A stretch of 64,000 nt of DNA from Methylobacterium sp. 17Sr1-1 (GCF_003173775.1 NZ_CP029552.1:1869001-1933000); one strand, 5' to 3'. Counted from the first letter of the stretch, positions 8,608 to 17,414 are shown. Notes: generated from the sequence alone by a model not told the origin. Translations and numbers: made by a program.

Positions 8608-9435
8608 ATGTCCGACGCCGTCCTGACCCTCAACGACGGGAAGCGCATCCCCCAGCTCGGCTTCGGGGTGTGGCGGCTCTCCGACGAGGAGGCCCCGGCG
8701 GTCGTCGGCACCGCGCTGGAGGCCGGGTACCGCCTGATCGACACCGCGGCGATGTACGGCAACGAGGCCGGCATCGGCCGCGCCGTCGCCGCATCGAGCC
8801 TGAAGCGGGAGGAGATCTTCGTCGCCACCAAGGTCTGGAACGACCGCCACGGCTACGACGAGACCCTGCGGGCCTGCGAGGAATCCTTGAGCCGCCTCGG
8901 CCTCGACTACGTCGACCTCTACCTCGTCCACTGGCCGGTGCCGCAGCGCGGGGCTTACGTCGACACCTGGCGCGCCCTGATGCGCCTGCGCGAGGATGGC
9001 CGCGCCCGCTCGATCGGCGTCTGCAACTTCACGGTCGAGCACCTCAAGCGCGTGATCGACGCCACCGGCTCGACTCCCTCGGTCAACCAGGTCGAGCTGC
9101 ATCCGCGCTTCCAGCAGAAGGCCTTGCGGGCCTTCCACCAGGAGGCCGGCATCGTCACCGAGGCCTGGGCGCCGCTCGGCCGCGGCGGCCTGCTGGACGA
9201 CCCGGCGATCCAGGCCATCGCCGCGAAGCACGGCCGCACCCCGGCCCAGATCGTGCTGCGCTGGCACCTGGACGGCGGCACCGTCGCGATCCCGAAATCC
9301 GCCACGCCCGCCCGCATCCGCGAGAACCGGGAGCTCGACGGCTTCACCCTCGACGCCGAGGATCTCGCCCGCATAAACGCCCTCGACGATCCGGCCGGGC
9401 GGATGGGGCCGGATCCGGAGACCTTCGGGGTGTGA
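8608..9435 (+). CDS. aldo/keto reductase (2,5-diketo-D-gluconate reductase type)
   Basis: A 275-residue NADPH-dependent AKR with the complete catalytic tetrad: Asp45 and Tyr50 in LIDTAAMYGNE, Lys75 in ATKVWND, His108 in LYLVHWP. The C-terminal phosphate-binding stretch IPKSATPARIRENRE fits NADPH preference. The length is normal for the family. ATG 8608 is preferred over an in-frame GTG nine bases earlier because of spacing from a GAAAG element. It stands alone in the same direction as the thioesterase gene; the physiological aldehyde or ketone is unknown. Confidence 0.92.
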   Translation: MSDAVLTLNDGKRIPQLGFGVWRLSDEEAPAVVGTALEAGYRLIDTAAMYGNEAGIGRAVAASSLKREEIFVATKVWNDRHGYDETLRACEESLSRLGLDYVDLYLVHWPVPQRGAYVDTWRALMRLREDGRARSIGVCNFTVEHLKRVIDATGSTPSVNQVELHPRFQQKALRAFHQEAGIVTEAWAPLGRGGLLDDPAIQAIAAKHGRTPAQIVLRWHLDGGTVAIPKSATPARIRENRELDGFTLDAEDLARINALDDPAGRMGPDPETFGV

Positions 9436-9526
9436 GTCCGGCGCGCGAGGCGTGAGCCCGGCTTGATCGCCGGAGCCGGGCCGGCCTAGGCTTGAGGCCT
9501 CCCGTCCTGTTCGCGAGGCTTGTCCG

Positions 9527-9973
9527 TTGAGCGGCCGTACGCCCCCCGAGACCCGCGCCGCCTACCGGCGCTTCGTCCCGATCACCACCCGCTGGGCCGA
9601 CAACGACGTCTACGGCCACGTCAACAACGTGGTCTATTACGCGTTCTTCGACACGGCGGTGAACAGCGTGCTGATCGCGGAGGGCGCCCTCGATATTTCG
9701 AAGAGCCCGGTGATCGGCCTCGTGGTCGAGACCGGGTGCCGCTACTTCCGCTCGATGGCGTTTCCCGACCGGGTCACCGCCGGGATCCGGGTCGCGCATC
9801 GCGGCACGTCGAGCGTGCGCTACGAGGTCGGGCTGTTTCGCAACGACGACGAGGAGGCCGCGGCGCAGGGCCACTTCGTCCACGTCTACGTCGACCGGGC
9901 GACGCAGCGCCCGGTGCCGCTGCCGGAGGAGTTGCGGCGGGTGCTGGAGCCGCTCGCCGTGGCCGCCCCGTGA
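9527..9973 (+). CDS. acyl-CoA thioesterase, 4HBT hot-dog family
   Basis: A 148-residue single hot-dog domain. The catalytic motif [23 protein letters not shown] is the YbgC/4-hydroxybenzoyl-CoA thioesterase signature with the Asp nucleophile/base. It probably hydrolyses short-chain or aromatic acyl-CoA in the cytoplasm. The start is TTG, supported by GCGAGG about nine bases upstream. Its stop overlaps the GTG start of the next gene by four bases, indicating a two-gene operon. Confidence 0.88.
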   Translation: MSGRTPPETRAAYRRFVPITTRWADNDVYGHVNNVVYYAFFDTAVNSVLIAEGALDISKSPVIGLVVETGCRYFRSMAFPDRVTAGIRVAHRGTSSVRYEVGLFRNDDEEAAAQGHFVHVYVDRATQRPVPLPEELRRVLEPLAVAAP

Positions 9974-10374
9974 GCGGCGAAACCGATCTGGGCAGGCTCC
10001 TGGCCCGGATGCGGCCGGAGCTGCGTCCCGGCACCTACGTCTTCGCCACCCTGGACGACGGCGCGCTGCCGGCGGGCCTCGCCCCCGTGATGAGCTTTCG
10101 CGAGGCGGAGGGCACGACCCTGATCCTTCCCGAGGCGGAGGCCGCGCGGGCCGGTCTCACGAGTGCATTCCCATGCCGCTGGATCACGCTGACGGTGCAC
10201 TCCTCGCTCGCGGCCGTCGGCTTCCTCGCCGCCGTGGCGGCGCGCCTCGCCGGACGGGGGATCGCCGTCAACGCCGTCTCGGCCTTCCACCACGACCACC
10301 TGTTCGTGCCGGCGGCGCGGGCGGAGGAGGCGATGGGGGTGCTGCGGGAGCCTGGCGGCCAGGAAACCCTCTGA
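9970..10374 (+). CDS. ACT-domain protein (DUF2241 type)
   Basis: A 134-residue soluble protein with two ACT-like halves. It begins [21 protein letters not shown], typical of the DUF2241/ACT_7 family, and ends with a second ACT-like unit ([37 protein letters not shown]). ACT folds usually bind amino acids; no catalytic site is visible. GTG start within GTGA shared with the thioesterase stop. Function in the cell is unknown. Confidence 0.8.
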   Translation: MSGETDLGRLLARMRPELRPGTYVFATLDDGALPAGLAPVMSFREAEGTTLILPEAEAARAGLTSAFPCRWITLTVHSSLAAVGFLAAVAARLAGRGIAVNAVSAFHHDHLFVPAARAEEAMGVLREPGGQETL

Positions 10375-10540
10375 AGATCGAGCGCGGGTCTCCCTGGAGA
10401 GACCTGCCACACGGGAAGGAAACGCACCGGATCGCTCCCCCGGCCTCCATCTCCCGCGAAGGAACCTTTCGCCCCTTACGGCTTGTTGCACCCTCCGCCG
10501 CCGCCCAAGCTGCCGGCATCGCAACCGGAGGACCCGCACC

Positions 10541-10746
10541 ATGCCGCCGCGCATCCCGCTCAGTCCCGGGGGGCGGGCCCGCTCGGGCTCGTCGCCCTCG
10601 CCCTCGCGATCCTGGCCGCCGGCCTCCTCCTCGAAGGCCACCCGGTCGACGCCTCGGTCTCGCCGCACGTCGCGCCGGTCGAGGCCCTGACCCGCCCGCT
10701 GCCGAGCTCGGAGACGATGCTCCGCGACCTGGCCGGCCGCGACTGA
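10541..10746 (+). pseudogene. small single-TM protein with apparent one-base frameshift in a G run
   Basis: An ATG at 10541 has an excellent GGAGG eight bases upstream, but its frame leaves the hydrophobic frame at the run of six Gs (10568-10573). The other frame encodes a membrane helix, GLVALALAILAAGLLLEG, and ends at the TGA at 10744-10746. One extra G in the run would join both into a 68-residue protein with a short N-terminus, one TM helix and a periplasmic tail. The alternative is translation of the hydrophobic frame from a TTG at 10483. The protein family is not recognised. Confidence 0.45.
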
Positions 10747-10767
10747 CGCACGAAGACGACGCACTCC

Positions 10768-11532
10768 GTGACCGACCTCTTCGCCGGCAGCGCCGGCCCG
10801 CTCGGCTGGGCGGTGATCCTCGCCACCTTCCTCCTCGCCGGCTTCGTCAAGGGCGTGATCGGGCTCGGCCTGCCGACGGTGGCGGTGGGGCTGCTCGCCA
10901 CGGTGATGAGCCCGGCCCAGGCCGCGGCGCTCCTGATCGTGCCGTCCTTCGTCACCAATGTCTGGCAGCTCCTCGCCGGGCCGCGCTCCAGCGCCCTGCT
11001 GCGGCGGCTGTGGCCGATGATGGCGGCGGTCGCCGTCGGCACGGTAGCGAGCGCCGGGCTGATCGCCGGCGGCCAGGGGCCGGGCCCGGCGAGCGCACTC
11101 GGCATCGCGCTGGTGGCCTACGCGGTGATCGGGCTCGCCGGCCTCTCCGTCCGGGTGCCGGCCGGCGCCGAGCCGTGGCTGTCGCCGGTCGTCGGCCTCG
11201 CCACCGGCCTCGTCACCGGGGCGACCGGGGTCTTCGTGATTCCCGCGGTGCCCTACCTCCAGGCGCTTCAGCTCGACCGGGACGCGCTGATCCAGGCCCT
11301 CGGCCTGTCCTTCACGGTCTCGACCGTGGCGCTGGCCGCCGGCCTCGCGCGGGAGGGCGCGCTGCCGCTCGCCGCCGGGGCCGCCTCCCTCGCCACCCTG
11401 GCGCCGGCGCTCCTCGGCATGGCGGCCGGGCAGTGGCTGCGCGGCCGGGTCTCGGCGCCGACCTTCCGGCGCGCTTTCCTGATCGGCCTTCTGCTGCTCG
11501 GCGCCCACCTGGCCCTGCGGCCGTGGCTGTGA
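10768..11532 (+). CDS. sulfite exporter TauE/SafE family permease
   Basis: A 254-residue, very hydrophobic protein with about eight TM helices arranged as two similar halves. The first starts FLLAGFVKGVIGLGLPTVAVGLL, the second GLATGLVTGATGVFVIPAVPYL. These are the duplicated TauE/SafE motifs; members move small sulfur-containing or other organic anions across the inner membrane. GTG start just after the small TM gene, so possibly cotranscribed with it. The substrate is unknown. Confidence 0.9.
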   Translation: MTDLFAGSAGPLGWAVILATFLLAGFVKGVIGLGLPTVAVGLLATVMSPAQAAALLIVPSFVTNVWQLLAGPRSSALLRRLWPMMAAVAVGTVASAGLIAGGQGPGPASALGIALVAYAVIGLAGLSVRVPAGAEPWLSPVVGLATGLVTGATGVFVIPAVPYLQALQLDRDALIQALGLSFTVSTVALAAGLAREGALPLAAGAASLATLAPALLGMAAGQWLRGRVSAPTFRRAFLIGLLLLGAHLALRPWL

Positions 11533-11539
11533 GAGGACA

Positions 11540-12097
11540 CTACTCCTCGTCGTCGTCGATGGGCCGCAGGATCTGCATCCGCCGGCCCATCGGATCCTCG
11601 ATGGTGGTGCGGCGCATGACCAGGAAGCCGCCGTCCTGGGCGCGGCGGATCCGGTCGGCGCGGGCATCGACCAGGAGGTCGACGTCGCGGTAGCCGGCCA
11701 TCTCCGGCGGCAGTGGGCGGGCGACCCGCACCGGCCGCGGCTCCGGCCGGAAGGCGGCGCGGCGCGGCGCCTCGGCGACCGGCCGCCGGATCGGGCGCGC
11801 CGCGACGCGCTCGCGCCGCTCGGGCGCGCGCCGCACGGCGACCGGGCGCTCGGCCTTACGCTGCCGCGCGGCGGTCCGCGCCGGCTTCGGGGCCGGTCGC
11901 GCGGGCGTCGCGGCGGCGGGTTCGACGGCCGGGGAGGCGGGCTTCCTCGCTTCCGTCACAGCCGGGACCTCGGCCGGCCGCGAGGGCGGATCGCTCCACG
12001 GGCGCGGGGCGGCGGGATCCTGCGCCCGCGCCGGCGGCGCGCACAGGATGCCGAGCAACAGGGCGAGGCCGACCGAGCGGCGCATCCCGTCACGCAT
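11540..12097 (-). CDS. secreted Pro/Ala/Arg-rich hypothetical protein
   Basis: A 185-residue protein with a clear signal peptide (RRSVGLALLLGILCAPPARA, cleavage near residue 25). A long low-complexity basic, proline-rich region follows, then a more ordered acidic C-terminal segment (YRDVDLLVDARADRIRRAQDG ending in DDDEE). The ATG at 12097 has GGAGGT eight bases upstream. It looks like a periplasmic protein with a disordered linker; no family recognised. It is convergent with the TauE-type gene, seven bases apart. Confidence 0.7.
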   Translation of the reverse strand: MRDGMRRSVGLALLLGILCAPPARAQDPAAPRPWSDPPSRPAEVPAVTEARKPASPAVEPAAATPARPAPKPARTAARQRKAERPVAVRRAPERRERVAARPIRRPVAEAPRRAAFRPEPRPVRVARPLPPEMAGYRDVDLLVDARADRIRRAQDGGFLVMRRTTIEDPMGRRMQILRPIDDDEE

Positions 12098-12423
12098 GAT
12101 CGCACCTCCGGATCGGCAGGGGCGGCCTGCCCGGCTCCTCGGTCGTCGCGGCCCAGACGCTGGGCCGCGCGGCGGTCGTCGCAACCTGACCGTGTCGAGG
12201 AAGGTAGTCGCGCGGGGCACAGGCGTCCACGCGCGAGGTTTAGGAATTCACTGCGCTGTCTCAGTTCGGCGCGATCCGCGTCGGACCGGCCTGCGCCAGC
12301 ATGTCGCAGAGTGCCGTCGGAACTCTATTAACCATTCGGCGTTCCAGCGCCTGCTCCTCGCACGTGTCTGTCGGGCCCGCCCCTTGCCACCGCGACGGCA
12401 CAACCTCTCCGGAACCGGCAACG

Positions 12424-12633
12424 ATGATCCAGTTCGACACGAAGGCGTTCGCGATGGGACGGGCCGCAACCTTCGCCGCTTCATACGAGACCAGGTTGCG
12501 CCGGGCCGCGATGATGGTCACCCTGGCGGTCGGCGTCCCGCTGGTGCTCGCCTGGTTCGGCCTGATCGGCTGGGGCGTGCTCTGGCTCGCCCGGAGCGCG
12601 CTCGACCTGTCGGTGAGCGTCCTGGCGCTCTGA
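12424..12633 (+). CDS. small single-TM hypothetical protein
   Basis: A 69-residue protein. A soluble N-terminal part with basic residues is followed by a strong membrane segment (MMVTLAVGVPLVLAWFGLIG continuing to WGVLWLA). The ATG at 12424 gives a compact protein; the open frame extends further upstream, but that part is not protein-like. No family recognised. Confidence 0.5.
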   Translation: MIQFDTKAFAMGRAATFAASYETRLRRAAMMVTLAVGVPLVLAWFGLIGWGVLWLARSALDLSVSVLAL

Positions 12634-12756
12634 GCCGCGGGGCGGCGCGGCAGGACAGCCTGGGAAACAACCCGGCGCGGCGCGGCCCGCGGGTTGCGGG
12701 GGCGCCTGGGCGGTGCCAGGAACAGGCATCCGCTTCCACTGCTCGGGGTGCCCGCC

Positions 12757-13518
12757 ATGCTGTCCATCGACCTCAATTCGGACCTCGGCGAGGGTTTCGG
12801 CGATTACCGCTGCGGCGACGACGCGGCGATGCTGGAGGTCGTGACCTCGGCCAACGTCGCCTGCGGCCTGCATGCGGGCGATCCCGAGATCATGGCCCGC
12901 ACCTTCGCCATCGCGCGGGACCGCGGCGTCGCGGTCGGCGCCCATCCGGGCTATCCGGACCGGTGGGGCTTCGGCCGCCGGATCCTGCCCTTCACCCCCG
13001 GCGAGGTCGAGCGGCTCGTCGCCTACCAGGTCGGTGCCGCCGCGGGCCTCGCGGCCTATGCCGGCCACCGCCTCACCTACGTCAAGGCGCACGGGGCGCT
13101 CGCCAACCTCGCGGCGGTGGAGCGGGAGATGGCGGATGCCATCGCGCGCGCGGTCAAGGCCGTCGATCCCTCGCTGTCGCTGCTCGCCATCGCGCTCACC
13201 GCCCAGGTCGCGGCGGGCGAGGCGCAGGGCCTCGACGTGCACCAGGAGATCTTCGCCGATCGCGGCTACACCGAGGCCGGGTTCCTGATCCCCCGCAACC
13301 AGCCCGGCGCGATGATCACCGACGAGGCGGAGGCCGCCGAGCGCGTGCTCGCCATGGTGCAGGAGGGGGCGATCATCGCGGCGAGCGGGAAGCGCCTGCC
13401 GACGCCGGTCCGCTCGGTCTGCGTCCACGGCGATTCCGCCCACGCGGTCGCGCTCGCCCGGGCCGTCCGCGCCCGCCTCGAAGGCGCGGGCGTAAGGCTC
13501 GCCTCGTTCCGGGCGTGA
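12757..13518 (+). CDS. pxpA: 5-oxoprolinase subunit A, LamB/YcsF family
   Basis: A 253-residue protein with the family opening MLSIDLNSDLGEGFG and metal-site-like motifs NVACGLHAGDPEIM, GAHPGYPDRWGFGRR and YVKAHGALAN. PxpA works with PxpB and PxpC to cleave 5-oxoproline to glutamate with ATP. Neither partner gene is next to it here, so they must lie elsewhere or this copy works alone on another substrate. The full family length is present. It is convergent with the SHMT-like gene across a hairpin. Confidence 0.92.
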   Translation: MLSIDLNSDLGEGFGDYRCGDDAAMLEVVTSANVACGLHAGDPEIMARTFAIARDRGVAVGAHPGYPDRWGFGRRILPFTPGEVERLVAYQVGAAAGLAAYAGHRLTYVKAHGALANLAAVEREMADAIARAVKAVDPSLSLLAIALTAQVAAGEAQGLDVHQEIFADRGYTEAGFLIPRNQPGAMITDEAEAAERVLAMVQEGAIIAASGKRLPTPVRSVCVHGDSAHAVALARAVRARLEGAGVRLASFRA

Positions 13519-13611
13519 GCCGATCGGGGGTGGGGACGGGGCTGGGGCGCATGCGCCGTTGGGGCCTCTACCGGATTCCTTAGAGCCAGTTTGGCTTGCT
13601 TGACCGTCTCA

Positions 13612-13670
13612 ACACCCTCCACGTCAGTCCGGGCTCCGCTGCGCGGCCCCGGACTGACCGTGGAGGGTGT
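13612..13670. terminator. large palindrome between convergent pxpA and SHMT-like genes
   Basis: ACACCCTCCACG-TCAGTCCGGG pairs with CCCGGACTGA-CGTGGAGGGTGT around a GCTCCGCTGCGCGG core. The core belongs to the same repeat family as the elements at 47.6 and 58.0 kb. Lying between convergent genes, it is well placed to act as a bidirectional terminator. Confidence 0.6.
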
Positions 13671-13722
13671 CACATCCGTGGATCCAATCGAACAGGCTCT
13701 CCGAATCTTGTTTTGACCAGCC

Positions 13723-14991
13723 TCACGCCCCGTCATAGATCGGGAAGCGCCGGCACAGGGCCAGCACCTCCTCCCGCACGACCGCCAGCCCGGCCTCGTC
13801 ACGGGGCGCCGCGACCACCCGGCCGATCCAGCGGCCGACCTGGCCGAACTCCTCCACCCCGAAGCCCCGCGCCGTGCCGGCATTCGAGGACAGGCGCAGG
13901 CCCGAGGGAGCCTCGGGCGGGCGGGTGTCGAACGGGATCTGGTTCTTGTTGACCGCGAGGCCCGCCGCTTCCAGCGCCTCGGCGGCCACGTCCCCGGTGA
14001 TGCCCTGCGGCGAGAGGTCGACCAGCATCAGCCCGCAATCGGTGCCGCCGGCGACGAGGCGCATCCCGGCCTCGGCGACGCTCGCGGCGAGCGCCCGGGC
14101 ATTGTCGAGGACCGCCTGGTTGTAGGCGCGGAATTCCGGCCGCAGGGCCTCGCCGAAGCAGGCCGCCTTGGCGGCGACGGCGTGCATCATCACCGAGCCC
14201 TGCACGCCCGGGAAGATCCCGTCATTGATCCTGTCCGACAGGGCGGGATCGTTCCACAGCACCAGCCCGCCGCGGGCGCCGCGCAGGGACTTGTAGGTGG
14301 TCGAGGTGACCACGTGGGCGTGCGGGAACGGATGCGGATAGAGCCCGGTGGCGACGAGGCCGGCGAAATGCGCCATGTCGACCATCAGCAGCGCCCCGAC
14401 CTCGTCGGCGATGGCGCGCAACCCCGCGAAATCGAGAGCGCGGGCATAGGCCGAGCCGCCGGCGACGATCATCTTCGGCCGGTGCTCGCGGGCGAGCTTT
14501 GCCACCGATTCCAGTTCGACGCGCTCGCTGTCGCGCTCCACGCCGTAGCGGACGATCCGGTAGTCGCGGCCCGTCAGGGTCGCCGGATGGCCGTGGCTGA
14601 TATGGCCGCCGGCCTCGACGCCCATCGACAGGATCGTGTCGCCGAGCGCCAGCAGGCCGAGGAAGACGCCCGCATTGGCGTTCGAGCCCGAATGCGGCTG
14701 CACGTTGGCGAACCGGCAGCCGAACAGCCGCGTCGCCCGGGTCACCGCCAGGGCCTCGATCGCGTCGGCATGCGCGGCGCCGCCGTAATAGCGCCGGTAG
14801 GGCAGGCCCTCGACGGTCTTGTTGGTCAGCACCGAGCCCTGCGCCTCCAGCACCAGCCGCGAGACGATGTTCTCCGAGGCGATCAGCTCGATCCCGTCCC
14901 GCTGCCGGGCGAGCTCGCCGCGGATCGAGGCGGCGAGCTCCGGGTCGGCGTCGAGGCCGCGGTCGAAATAGCCGTCGTGGAGGAGGCGCAT
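13723..14991 (-). CDS. serine hydroxymethyltransferase-family PLP enzyme (glyA paralogue)
   Basis: A 422-residue fold-type I PLP enzyme spanning the whole SHMT family: ELIASENIVSRLVLEAQGS, the substrate region EGLPYRRYYGG, HSGSNANAGVF, DMAHFAGLVATG and the Schiff-base lysine in TSTTYKSLRGARGG. The usual His before that Lys is Tyr here, and PRGG is ARGG, which points to a divergent paralogue. It may be an alpha-methylserine/aldolase-type activity rather than the main one-carbon SHMT. A LysR gene is transcribed divergently 147 bases away, fitting substrate-induced control. Reaction class is secure, exact substrate is not. Confidence 0.87.
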   Translation of the reverse strand: MRLLHDGYFDRGLDADPELAASIRGELARQRDGIELIASENIVSRLVLEAQGSVLTNKTVEGLPYRRYYGGAAHADAIEALAVTRATRLFGCRFANVQPHSGSNANAGVFLGLLALGDTILSMGVEAGGHISHGHPATLTGRDYRIVRYGVERDSERVELESVAKLAREHRPKMIVAGGSAYARALDFAGLRAIADEVGALLMVDMAHFAGLVATGLYPHPFPHAHVVTSTTYKSLRGARGGLVLWNDPALSDRINDGIFPGVQGSVMMHAVAAKAACFGEALRPEFRAYNQAVLDNARALAASVAEAGMRLVAGGTDCGLMLVDLSPQGITGDVAAEALEAAGLAVNKNQIPFDTRPPEAPSGLRLSSNAGTARGFGVEEFGQVGRWIGRVVAAPRDEAGLAVVREEVLALCRRFPIYDGA

Positions 14992-15036
14992 GGTCGAGGA
15001 TCCCGTCGGTCGCAGGGCCCGAGGGTCGGGCGTCCC

Positions 15037-15062
15037 GAGTGTCGGGCTTGAGTGTCGGTCTT
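15037..15062. promoter_or_regulatory. 13-bp tandem direct repeat in the glyA-like/lysR intergenic region
   Basis: GAGTGTCGGGCTT and GAGTGTCGGTCTT lie head to tail with one mismatch, in the 147-base gap between the divergent SHMT-like and LysR genes. Directly repeated sites near a divergent LysR promoter are candidate regulator or polymerase contacts. This is positional inference only. Confidence 0.35.
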
Positions 15063-15138
15063 GCCCGATCGGCCCGCAAACGGGATAAGCTGCGGCTCCG
15101 GCCAAGCTTTTCTTGGCCTCGCACGCTGAGGCCTCGCG

Positions 15139-16050
15139 ATGGATCCGGCCGGCCGGGCGGCCCCGCCCTCCCTCAACGCCCTGCGGGCCTTCGAGGCGGC
15201 GGCGCGTCACGGCGGCTACGTGGCGGCGGCCCGGGAGCTGCACGTCACCCCGGCGGCGATCGGCGCCCAGGTGAAGGGGCTCGAGGCCTGGCTCGGCCGG
15301 CCGCTCTTCCACCGCCGGCCGAACGGCCTGTGCCTGACCCCGGAGGGCAGGGCGGTGCTGCCGTCCCTGACGACGGCCTTCGATGCGGTGAACCAGGCGG
15401 TGCGGGTGATGCGCGCGGTCGCGAGGCCGCGCAGCCTGACGCTCGCGGCCCTGCCCTGCATCGCCCAGCTCTGGCTCGCCCCCCGACTCCCAGGCCTGCA
15501 GGCCGCCTTCGACCTCGACGTCGCGATCCTGACCCGGGACGACCCGCCCGACTATGCCCGCGAGCGGGTCGATCTCGGCCTGTATTTCGGCGAGGCGCCC
15601 GCCGGCTGCACCGGCGTGGTTCTGGCGCAAGACAACCTGTTTCCGGTCTGCTCGCCTTCGCTGGCGGCGGCGTTGCGCCACCCGCGGGACTTGAGCGCAG
15701 CGACGCTCCTGCACGATTCGGTCTGGCGCGAGGACTGGCCGCGCTGGCTTGCCCACCACGGCACCGGGGCCCTGCGCCCGGCCCGGGAGGCGGCGTTCTC
15801 GCTCTACGGCATCGCGCTGGACGCCGCGCTCGCCGGACACGGCGTGCTCATCGGGCACAGCGCGCTGGTGGGCGAGGCGCTGGCGGCCGGGCGCCTCGTC
15901 GCGCCGTTCGGGGACCGGGTGGTGGCGGGGGCGCCGCTGCGGCTGATCGTGCCGGAGGGCGGGGAGGGGGAGCGGCTGGCGGGGGTGATCCGGTGGTTGA
16001 GCGGGGACGCGCCGCGAGGCGGGCTGCTCGACCGCGTGGACCGCTGCTGA
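15139..16050 (+). CDS. LysR family transcriptional regulator, GcvA-like
   Basis: A 303-residue protein. The N-terminal winged helix (LNALRAFEAAARHGGYVAAARELHVTPAAI...) is followed by a LysR substrate-binding domain with the GcvA-type feel (LPCIAQLWLAPRLPGLQAAF, DLGLYFGEAP). Divergent from the SHMT-like gene, so probably its activator in response to an amino acid or one-carbon signal. Convergent with the WYL regulator downstream. Confidence 0.92.
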   Translation: MDPAGRAAPPSLNALRAFEAAARHGGYVAAARELHVTPAAIGAQVKGLEAWLGRPLFHRRPNGLCLTPEGRAVLPSLTTAFDAVNQAVRVMRAVARPRSLTLAALPCIAQLWLAPRLPGLQAAFDLDVAILTRDDPPDYARERVDLGLYFGEAPAGCTGVVLAQDNLFPVCSPSLAAALRHPRDLSAATLLHDSVWREDWPRWLAHHGTGALRPAREAAFSLYGIALDAALAGHGVLIGHSALVGEALAAGRLVAPFGDRVVAGAPLRLIVPEGGEGERLAGVIRWLSGDAPRGGLLDRVDRC

Positions 16051-16152
16051 GCGTGGGTAGCAGACCTTGGCTCTTTGCTCGGGAGCGGACGTTCCGCATC
16101 CGACCCAGCCTCGCCGCTCTGGATGTCCCACGATCCACGGTCAGTCAGCCCT

Positions 16153-16854
16153 TCAGGGCAAGCGCACGCCGCGCTCGGCCTCGAAGTGGCACTTCCAATC
16201 CCGCCGCAGATCGGCGGGCCGTCGCTCGAAACGTTCATCGAGAAAGACCGCGGCCTCGATGCGGTCGGCGCGGAAGTGACGGAAGGCTTGTCGGAGTTCA
16301 CACCACGCGGCAAGCAAGCGGACGGTGTCGGCGTAGCCGACGATCACCGGCCAGACGACGCGCTCGCTCACGCGGCCAGTCTCATCGCGGTAACGGATGC
16401 GCACCTTGCACCCCGTGCGGATCGCGGCACGCAGCCGCGCCATGTCGAGGCCATCGACGGACGTGGCGCGGCTGGGAGCAGCGCCGATGCCCGGATCGGC
16501 AACGAACGGGCGCAGATGGTCGGGAACGACGTTGGCGATCTTGGCGAGCAGATCGCGCGCCGCGTTCGCCAGCCCTGGATCGCCGCGGTCTGCGACCCAC
16601 TGCGCGCCCAGCACCGCCGCCTCCAACTCGTCAGTGCTGAGCATCAACGGCGGCATGTCGTAGTTGCGGTCGATGACGTAGCCCACCCCTGCTTCACCCC
16701 GGATCGGCACGCGCTGCGCGATCAGGTCCGCCACGTCGCGGTAGACGGTGCGGACCGTCACTTCGAGTTCGGACGCCAGCATCGAGGCCGTGATCGGTCG
16801 CGCCGAGCGGCGCAGGATCTGGATGATCTGGAACAGGCGATCGGCACGACGCAT
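16153..16854 (-). CDS. YafY-type HTH and WYL-domain transcriptional regulator
   Basis: A 233-residue regulator. The N-terminal HTH_11 (RRADRLFQIIQILRRSARPITASMLASEL... TVRTVYRDVADL) is followed by a WYL domain in the C-terminal half. WYL domains bind small ligands or nucleic acids. Divergent from the VOC gene with an 18-base palindrome between the two starts, so it probably represses both itself and that gene. Confidence 0.92.
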   Translation of the reverse strand: MRRADRLFQIIQILRRSARPITASMLASELEVTVRTVYRDVADLIAQRVPIRGEAGVGYVIDRNYDMPPLMLSTDELEAAVLGAQWVADRGDPGLANAARDLLAKIANVVPDHLRPFVADPGIGAAPSRATSVDGLDMARLRAAIRTGCKVRIRYRDETGRVSERVVWPVIVGYADTVRLLAAWCELRQAFRHFRADRIEAAVFLDERFERRPADLRRDWKCHFEAERGVRLP

Positions 16855-16867
16855 CGGCTCATCCTTG

Positions 16868-16885
16868 CTGACAGGACGGTGTCAG
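16868..16885. promoter_or_regulatory. CTGACA-N6-TGTCAG palindrome, probable WYL regulator operator
   Basis: Perfect 6-base arms CTGACA and TGTCAG are separated by ggacgg. The site lies 14 bases upstream of the regulator ATG and 60 bases upstream of the VOC ATG. TGACA/TGTCA arms recur, from memory, in front of YafY-type regulators paired with VOC or DinB genes. The placement would let one dimer block both promoters. Confidence 0.6.
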
Positions 16886-16945
16886 GAGGGTTCGGTTACG
16901 CCCATGCTCCGCGGCGTCAATGCCGCGGCCGTTCCGGAGGACAGC

Positions 16946-17353
16946 ATGCATCTCGCCTCGACCCGCATCATCACCGCTGACGTTGATCGTCTTGTCGCGT
17001 TCTACGAGGCGGTGACTGGGCTCTCCGCCACCCGCTACACGCCTGACTTCGCCGAGTTGCGCACGACGGGCGCGACGCTGGCGGTCGGCAGCACGCGCAC
17101 CCTGGCCCTGTTCGGCGGTGACGCCGTCGCCCAGGCGGCGGCCAACCGCAGCGCGATTATCGAGTTCCGGGTCGGCGATGTAGACACGGAATACGCACGG
17201 CTCGCGCCCGACCTTGGTTCGGCGCTGGTGCAGCCGCCGACGACGATGCCATGGGGCAACCGCTCGCTGCTGCTGCGCGACCCGGACGGCACGCTCGTCA
17301 ATCTGTTCGCCCCGGTGACGGCGGAAGCCGAGCAGCGCCTCGACCAGCCATAA
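16946..17353 (+). CDS. VOC family (glyoxalase/bleomycin resistance) protein
   Basis: A 135-residue single VOC domain: HLASTRIITADVDRLVAFYEAVTG at the start, FRVGDVDTEYARLAPD in the middle and SLLLRDPDGTLVNLFAP at the end, giving the two beta-alpha-beta-beta-beta units. Possible metal ligands are present (Glu in the FAELRTTG segment, the final PDGTLVNLF unit). ATG 16946 has TTCCGGAGGACAGC directly upstream; an in-frame ATG 42 bases earlier is less well spaced. Paired with the WYL regulator. Substrate unknown. Confidence 0.88.
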   Translation: MHLASTRIITADVDRLVAFYEAVTGLSATRYTPDFAELRTTGATLAVGSTRTLALFGGDAVAQAAANRSAIIEFRVGDVDTEYARLAPDLGSALVQPPTTMPWGNRSLLLRDPDGTLVNLFAPVTAEAEQRLDQP

Positions 17354-17414
17354 TCTCAATCGAGGTTAGATCGTCCGCATCCTACAGGTCTGTAGCGGAC
17401 GATCGCACCGTCAG

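Noticed and set aside
10387..10404. GGTCTC-N6-GAGACC hairpin after the ACT-domain gene as a terminator
   Set aside because: Short stem without a following T-run; kept only as a weak possibility.
13606..13690. Possible small RNA gene in the pxpA/SHMT gap
   Set aside because: Explained by the dispersed palindromic repeat family; no promoter-like sequence seen.
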